This document shows positions 60,605 through 64,000 of a stretch of DNA of 64,000 nucleotides, one piece after another (the stretch's first letter is position 1; every line of letters begins with the position of its first letter). Below the pieces are notes generated by a model that had not been told where the DNA came from, did not search any database, and saw nothing but the letters and a program-made list of their open reading frames with translations. Source of the DNA: Actinomadura pelletieri DSM 43383 (GTDB lineage Bacteria > Actinomycetota > Actinomycetes > Streptosporangiales > Streptosporangiaceae); NCBI RefSeq assembly GCF_003634705.1, contig NZ_RBWU01000005.1, forward strand, positions 558,001-622,000, read 5' to 3'. Position numbers and translations under genes: made by a program.

Positions 60605-60620
60605 GTCTATGGCGATAGAC
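60605..60620. promoter_or_regulatory. Inverted repeat upstream of the HicB-like gene
   Basis: GTCTAT-GGCG-ATAGAC, perfect 6-4-6, with a further TGTCTA half-site at 60581-60586. Candidate autoregulatory operator. Confidence 0.5.
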
Positions 60621-60678
60621 AGCCATCCCCTCCGCATGAGGTCGAGGAGGCTCTTGTCAGGACGCCACTCCCCCGGTC

Positions 60679-60772
60679 CGGCTTCACGACCTCTGGCACG
60701 GCTCGGCGTCGATGCCGCGGGGGGATGGACCTCAAGGTCGTATCGGAGATTCTCGGCCGCTTTCAGCGCTGA
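60679..60772 (+). pseudogene. Tyrosine recombinase (integrase) C-terminal remnant
   Basis: In one frame RLHDLWHGSASMPRG, in the next GMDLKVVSEILGRF then a stop at 60770-60772. Together these are the HxLRH to LGH region of an actinobacterial integrase, joined by a frameshift in a G run near 60721. The catalytic Arg of HxLRH is Trp (CGG to TGG), so it is dead. It points at the tRNA-Arg gene 180 bases on, the usual place for an integrase beside its attachment site. The rest of 60551-60951 shows nothing more. Confidence 0.7.
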
Positions 60773-60951
60773 CGTGTGAGCCGCGGTCGCCGAGGACGCG
60801 GCTACGAGAATCGCGGCATTCGTGCCGGGTCGGAAGCGCACGTGGGCCGATGGTGCCATCAATGCGCCAACACCGTCCCAGATTGCTCAACGGAAATGGT
60901 GAACGCGCCGACCGGGGTCTACATTCCGACTGGTCAGCGCGTTGGAGTGGG

Positions 60952-61024
60952 CGCCTCCGGCAGGATTCGAACCTGCGGCACCCGCTTTAGGAGAGCGGTG
61001 CTCTATCCCCTGAGCTACGGAGGC
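60952..61024 (-). tRNA. tRNA-Arg (anticodon CCU)
   Basis: Minus-strand cloverleaf of 73 bases. Acceptor GCCTCCG/CGGAGGC pairs perfectly, the anticodon stem CCGCT/AGCGG encloses CTCCTAA with anticodon CCT, and the T arm has GTTCGAAT. Discriminator G at 60952; no encoded CCA. It decodes the rare codon AGG, and this tRNA is a well-known integration site. Confidence 0.96.
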
Positions 61025-61144
61025 ATGTCGTCGCTGCGGTATGAGCGTAGCGGACGCGTTCCCAGCCTAGGGGATGGGGAGTGCTGAGCGCTTCTCCTTA
61101 TGCCTCTAGGCCTGGTGGGGGTGGTGTCGGTACGCTTCGGTGCC

Positions 61145-61570
61145 GTGACGGGTCGGCATCGTGGGCAGCCGAAGGACGGCCAGGTCGACGAGCGGTCGGC
61201 CAGGGGACGGGTCGGCTTGATCGTGGTTGCGTTTCTGGTGCCCGTCGTGGTGGCGTCGGTGGTCGCGTTCGGGCTGCGGGACGAGCCGGTGCGCAAGCGG
61301 CCGGAGACGGTGGGGCAGAAGGTGACGCCCGCCGTCACGCCGGAGGAGGCGCCGACGTTCGGGGAGTATGTGCCGCCCGAGCCTGAGCCGCTGGTGGCGA
61401 CGAAGGCGCCTCGGCGGGTGCCTACACCCAAGGTGACTCCGACGCGGAGGAAGCCGAAGCCGTCGCCGTCTGTGACGGGGACGCGGCGGGCGTGTCCGCC
61501 GGGGTGGGTGGAGGTCCGGTGGCGGCATGCGCGGTGGTGCGTGCGACAGTATGGTCACCGTGGCCGCTGA
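61145..61570 (+). CDS. Short membrane-anchored protein with Pro/Thr-rich stalk
   Basis: 141 residues, no named family. A basic N-terminus (about 20 residues) leads to one TM helix (VGLIVVAFLVPVVVASVVAFGL), a long Pro/Thr/Lys stalk and a compact C-terminus CPPGWVEVRWRHARWC that could close with a disulfide. It should be a type-II membrane protein with the outer C-terminus exposed. GTG 61145 lies eight bases after a TACGCT hexamer, so leaderless start is likely; an ATG at 61100 would add 15 residues. The VanY-type gene follows after 81 bases. Confidence 0.75.
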   Translation: MTGRHRGQPKDGQVDERSARGRVGLIVVAFLVPVVVASVVAFGLRDEPVRKRPETVGQKVTPAVTPEEAPTFGEYVPPEPEPLVATKAPRRVPTPKVTPTRRKPKPSPSVTGTRRACPPGWVEVRWRHARWCVRQYGHRGR

Positions 61571-61651
61571 ACCGGTTACGGACAGGTCCGCGTAGAACCT
61601 GTAGTAGCGTTCTGCCGCTGTTCGCATTTGGGCATCAGGAGGAAAACCACC

Positions 61652-62686
61652 GTGCCGAATCCCCGGTCGGCGGCGCTGACCGCGGTCTTCCTGGTGATGA
61701 CGCTGATCTCACCGCAGGGCGCCGCCGCGGCGGCCCAGGGCCGGGTCGACACCCTGGACGCGCTGCGCCGTGAGGCGTCCAAGGCACGCTCCCAGCTTGA
61801 GCAGGCCACCAAGCGCATGGAGGACCGGAAGAAGGACCTGGCCGCCTCGCAGGTCAAGCTGCGGGACACCCTCAAGGATCTCGCGGCGGCCGAGGCGGAG
61901 CTGAATCGGATCCGGGAGCCGATCGCCAGGCTGGCGAACACCTCCTACCAGCAGCGCGGCGCGGCCGGGTCGATGGCGATCTTCGGTAGGGGCGATCCCG
62001 GTCAGACGTTGCGGTCGACGGCGGACGTGACGTTGCTCGCCACGTCACAGCAGGCCCTCGTGGACCGTGCGGACGAGCTTCAGGAACGGCGGAAGCGGCT
62101 CGCCACGACGGCGCAGGATCTCCAGTCGCGGAATGCGGTCGAGCAGACCCGTCTCCAGCAGGAGGTGGACGGGTTGAAGAACAAGTCGGAGGAGCTGACC
62201 GAGCGGCTCAACGCGATGCTCGACAAACTCGCGACGACCCGGCTGAAACGGTTCCAGCTCGGATGCGACAAGGGGTTGTCGAGTGACGCCAAGAAGTATC
62301 CGAACGGGCTGATTCCCGAAAAGTATTTGTGCGCGCTGCCGCAGAAGGGGCACAAGCTGCGGGCGGACGCGGCGCAGGGTTTCTACAAGTTGAACGAGGC
62401 GTACAAGCGCCGGTTCGGCCGTGACATCTGTGTCACCGACGCGTACCGGAACCTTTCGGACCAGCATCGGGTCTATGCGCAGCGGCCGGGGTTCGCCGCC
62501 GTTCCCGGGACGAGCAACCACGGCAAGGGTCAGGCCGTCGACCTGTGCGGCGGGATCCAGAACTCGGGTTCCGTCCAGTTCAACTGGATGGAGGCCCACG
62601 CCGAGAAGTACGGCTGGATTCATCCGGCGTGGGCGTACAGCAGCCCGTTCGAGCCGTGGCACTGGGAGTTCGGGACCGAAGGGTGA
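61652..62686 (+). CDS. Secreted D,D-carboxypeptidase (VanY/M15B) with coiled coil
   Basis: 344 residues. Signal peptide (about 1-28, cut near AAAA), coiled coil (about 35-190, many Glu/Lys/Arg/Leu heptads), then the M15B peptidase: SNHGKGQAVDLCGG with His/Asp zinc ligands and PWHWEF with the last His, so the site is complete. It should trim D-Ala from peptidoglycan stems. Coiled coil plus M15 recalls NlpC/P60-like activators at the division site. GTG 61652 has AGGAGG nine bases upstream. Confidence 0.9.
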   Translation: MPNPRSAALTAVFLVMTLISPQGAAAAAQGRVDTLDALRREASKARSQLEQATKRMEDRKKDLAASQVKLRDTLKDLAAAEAELNRIREPIARLANTSYQQRGAAGSMAIFGRGDPGQTLRSTADVTLLATSQQALVDRADELQERRKRLATTAQDLQSRNAVEQTRLQQEVDGLKNKSEELTERLNAMLDKLATTRLKRFQLGCDKGLSSDAKKYPNGLIPEKYLCALPQKGHKLRADAAQGFYKLNEAYKRRFGRDICVTDAYRNLSDQHRVYAQRPGFAAVPGTSNHGKGQAVDLCGGIQNSGSVQFNWMEAHAEKYGWIHPAWAYSSPFEPWHWEFGTEG

Positions 62687-62795
62687 GCGGGCCGGTCAGC
62701 GGCTCGTGCCGGCGGGGCGGGGCTCGCCGGGGAAGACCGCGGCCAGGCGGCTCGGCACGCGTTTCCCCGCGTAGGGGGCTGCTCGCCCTGGGAAC

Positions 62796-63266
62796 TCAGG
62801 GGTGCGTCAGTTCGTGGAGGACGTCGTCGAGGCGGTCGTAGCCTTCGGCGACGCCGCGATCCATGGGCGACTCGATGACACGGTCGCGGGTCTCGCGAGA
62901 GTCGAACAGGAAGGTCGTGTCGAGGGTGGTCGTACCGTCCCGCTCGGTGAAGTCGTGGGTCACGACGGCCTCGCCCGAGTACCAGGCCTCGTCGAACGAC
63001 TCGGTGTAGACGAGGCGTTCGGGCGGTGTGACCTCGCGGTAGACGCCGCCGGCCGCCATGCTCGCGCCGTGCGGTCCCCGCCAGAGGAAGCGCCAGGAAC
63101 CGCCGACGCGCAGGTCGATCGTCGCCGACACGATGTCCCAGCCGTGTGCCCCGTACCAGCGGCTCACCAGTTCGGGTCTCGTCCAGGCGGCGAAGACGAG
63201 GGCGCGGGGCGCGGCGAAGGTCCGGGTCATGACGATCGCCCGGTCGGAGGGGGTCGCGACCGTCAC
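62796..63266 (-). CDS. AHSA1/SRPBCC-domain protein
   Basis: 156 residues, Bet v1-like fold of the AHSA1 type: RTFAAPRALVFAAWTRPELVSRWYG start, IDLRVGGSWRFLWRGPHG and GGVYREVTPPERLVYTE strands and ESPMDRGVAEGYDRLDDVLHEL final helix. These proteins bind hydrophobic ligands and in bacteria are typically encoded with an ArsR regulator, as here. GTG 63266 overlaps the previous stop (GTGA). Confidence 0.9.
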   Translation of the reverse strand: MTVATPSDRAIVMTRTFAAPRALVFAAWTRPELVSRWYGAHGWDIVSATIDLRVGGSWRFLWRGPHGASMAAGGVYREVTPPERLVYTESFDEAWYSGEAVVTHDFTERDGTTTLDTTFLFDSRETRDRVIESPMDRGVAEGYDRLDDVLHELTHP

Positions 63267-63856
63267 GGGCGCCAACGGGGGACCCTGCCGATGAAGCCGA
63301 GAAGACGGTCCTGCAACGGCGCGTCCTCGTCCACCTCGACCCGCGGGCCGAAGACCTCGACGCCCGGACCGAACGCGCCCGGCGTCCGGAACCGCTCCAT
63401 CATCTCGTCGGGGATGTTCCGCATGTCCGACCAGTAGGCCTCGACGTCGACCGGGTCGATCGTGTCGTCCTGCCCGGTGGCCCTGGCCAGGTCCCAGCCG
63501 TGCAACGGCAGGTCTCGGCTGACGACCTGGTCGATGTGGTCCAGCGCGGTCAGCCGGCCGGACGGCGTGTCGCTCTCCTGCCCGGCCAGTGCCGGGTCGT
63601 CGAGGACGGCCTCGATGTCGGCGCGGGCGGCGCGGAACGCGGCGACCGGGTCGGTGTCGACGGACGGCGCGGCGCTGAGCGCCCGGCCCAGCGGGCGCAG
63701 CATCACCTCGTGCATGTCGACGATGTGCCGGACGACGTCCCGCGCGGTCCACTTCTCGCACGGGGACGGGTCGTCCCACTGGTCCGGGCGGACGGCGGCG
63801 ACCTTCGCGTCGAAGGCGTCCGCGCGGCGCCGGTACGACTCCACTCTCTCATTCAT
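63263..63856 (-). CDS. TIGR03086/DinB-like metal-binding protein
   Basis: 197 residues. NERVESYRRRADAFDAKVAAV, SPCEKWTARDVVRHIVDMHEVM (metal His pair) and LHGWDLARATG (third His) are the family's hallmarks, with IGRVPRW at the end. Possible mycothiol-dependent transferase; unproven. AAAGGA precedes ATG 63856 and the gene overlaps the ArsR gene by 8 bases and the AHSA1 gene by four, so the three form one operon. It is a second copy of the fold also at 31847-32482, not a close duplicate. Confidence 0.88.
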   Translation of the reverse strand: MNERVESYRRRADAFDAKVAAVRPDQWDDPSPCEKWTARDVVRHIVDMHEVMLRPLGRALSAAPSVDTDPVAAFRAARADIEAVLDDPALAGQESDTPSGRLTALDHIDQVVSRDLPLHGWDLARATGQDDTIDPVDVEAYWSDMRNIPDEMMERFRTPGAFGPGVEVFGPRVEVDEDAPLQDRLLGFIGRVPRWRP

Positions 63857-64000
63857 CGCCGAGTCCTTTGAGTTCGTCGAGCAGGGCGTCCAGGTTCTGG
63901 AAGCGGTCTTCCCAGAAGGCGCGGTAGGTCGCCAACCAGTCGGCGGCCTCCCTGAGCGGGCCGGGTTCGAGCCGGCACGGGCGGCGCTGCGCGTCACGAC
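63849..64000 (-). CDS. ArsR-family regulator, C-terminal part (runs off the window)
   Basis: The frame enters from the window edge and ends at TGA 63851-63849. GPLREAADWLATYRAFWEDRFQNLDALLDELK is the typical C-terminal helix of the ArsR regulators that accompany AHSA1 genes. The DNA-binding part lies outside. It overlaps the next start by eight bases. Confidence 0.8.
   Translation of the reverse strand, partial: RDAQRRPCRLEPGPLREAADWLATYRAFWEDRFQNLDALLDELKGLGDE

Overview
The window is high-GC DNA from a filamentous-type actinomycete. It contains a conservon (histidine kinase, roadblock, DUF742 and G-protein operon), a 5-formyl-THF cyclo-ligase/galU/glp/glpR block, a DUF222-HNH protein, HxlR/PadR/TetR regulators, many GTG starts and 4-base ATGA/GTGA gene overlaps. 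Codon bias and gene content suggest Streptosporangiales/Thermomonosporaceae (Actinomadura-like); the genus is inference, not proof.

Layout. 1-6.6 kb: partial upstream CDS, GNAT, HNH protein, 1.6 kb without a supportable gene, a VOC protein, then a degenerate Ser/Thr kinase-like membrane protein convergent with a glutamate/polar amino-acid binding lipoprotein. 6.9-8.9 kb: a 14-TM exporter and a divergent HxlR regulator sharing two copies of one operator. 8.9-14.1 kb: complete conservon cvnABCD plus two upstream genes. 14.1-22.4 kb: PadR regulator, then a tightly packed six-gene lipid-type operon (ACP, two SGNH hydrolases, SnoaL-like, acyl-CoA dehydrogenase with an 18-bp minisatellite, fatty acyl-AMP ligase), next to a sulfotransferase. 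22.7-30.6 kb: YqiJ/NfeD-like membrane protein, flotillin and a 1643-residue coiled-coil AAA+ ATPase. 30.6-34 kb: translationally coupled DUF6084 / 43-residue membrane peptide / YciF-like genes, a DinB-like protein, a small orphan with an amyloid-signalling-like C-terminal motif and a frameshifted secreted protein.

34.5-38.9 kb: a probable integrated element. A truncated copy of the 3' half of tRNA-Ala(CGC), with 65 bp of downstream DNA, lies 4.31 kb from the intact tRNA gene in direct orientation. Between the copies are a GNAT, an XRE regulator and four small Trp-rich genes that look like variants of one module. No integrase is seen.

38.9-53.4 kb is conserved actinobacterial core: the GlpR/SepX-Glp division module with rimJ-like GNAT, nagA, mogA, moaC and galU, divergent from 5-FCL, then a K+/H+ antiporter, FmdB protein, MMPL exporter, mtnP, an SAF-domain protein and mscL. 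53.4-60.95 kb is an accessory, partly decayed stretch (IS481 remnant, frameshifted Cmx-like exporter, AKR/TetR pair with twin operators, ABC exporter, HicB-like HTH protein, integrase remnant) that ends at tRNA-Arg(CCU). The last 3 kb hold a short membrane protein, a VanY-type carboxypeptidase and an ArsR/DinB/AHSA1 operon that runs off the window.

Candidates for an undescribed system, in my order: (1) the YqiJ-flotillin-giant AAA+ operon, (2) the tRNA-Ala element with its XRE-controlled Trp-module array, (3) the FAAL/ACP/ACAD/SGNH/SnoaL operon. All coordinates and motifs were read by eye; no database search or computation was run.
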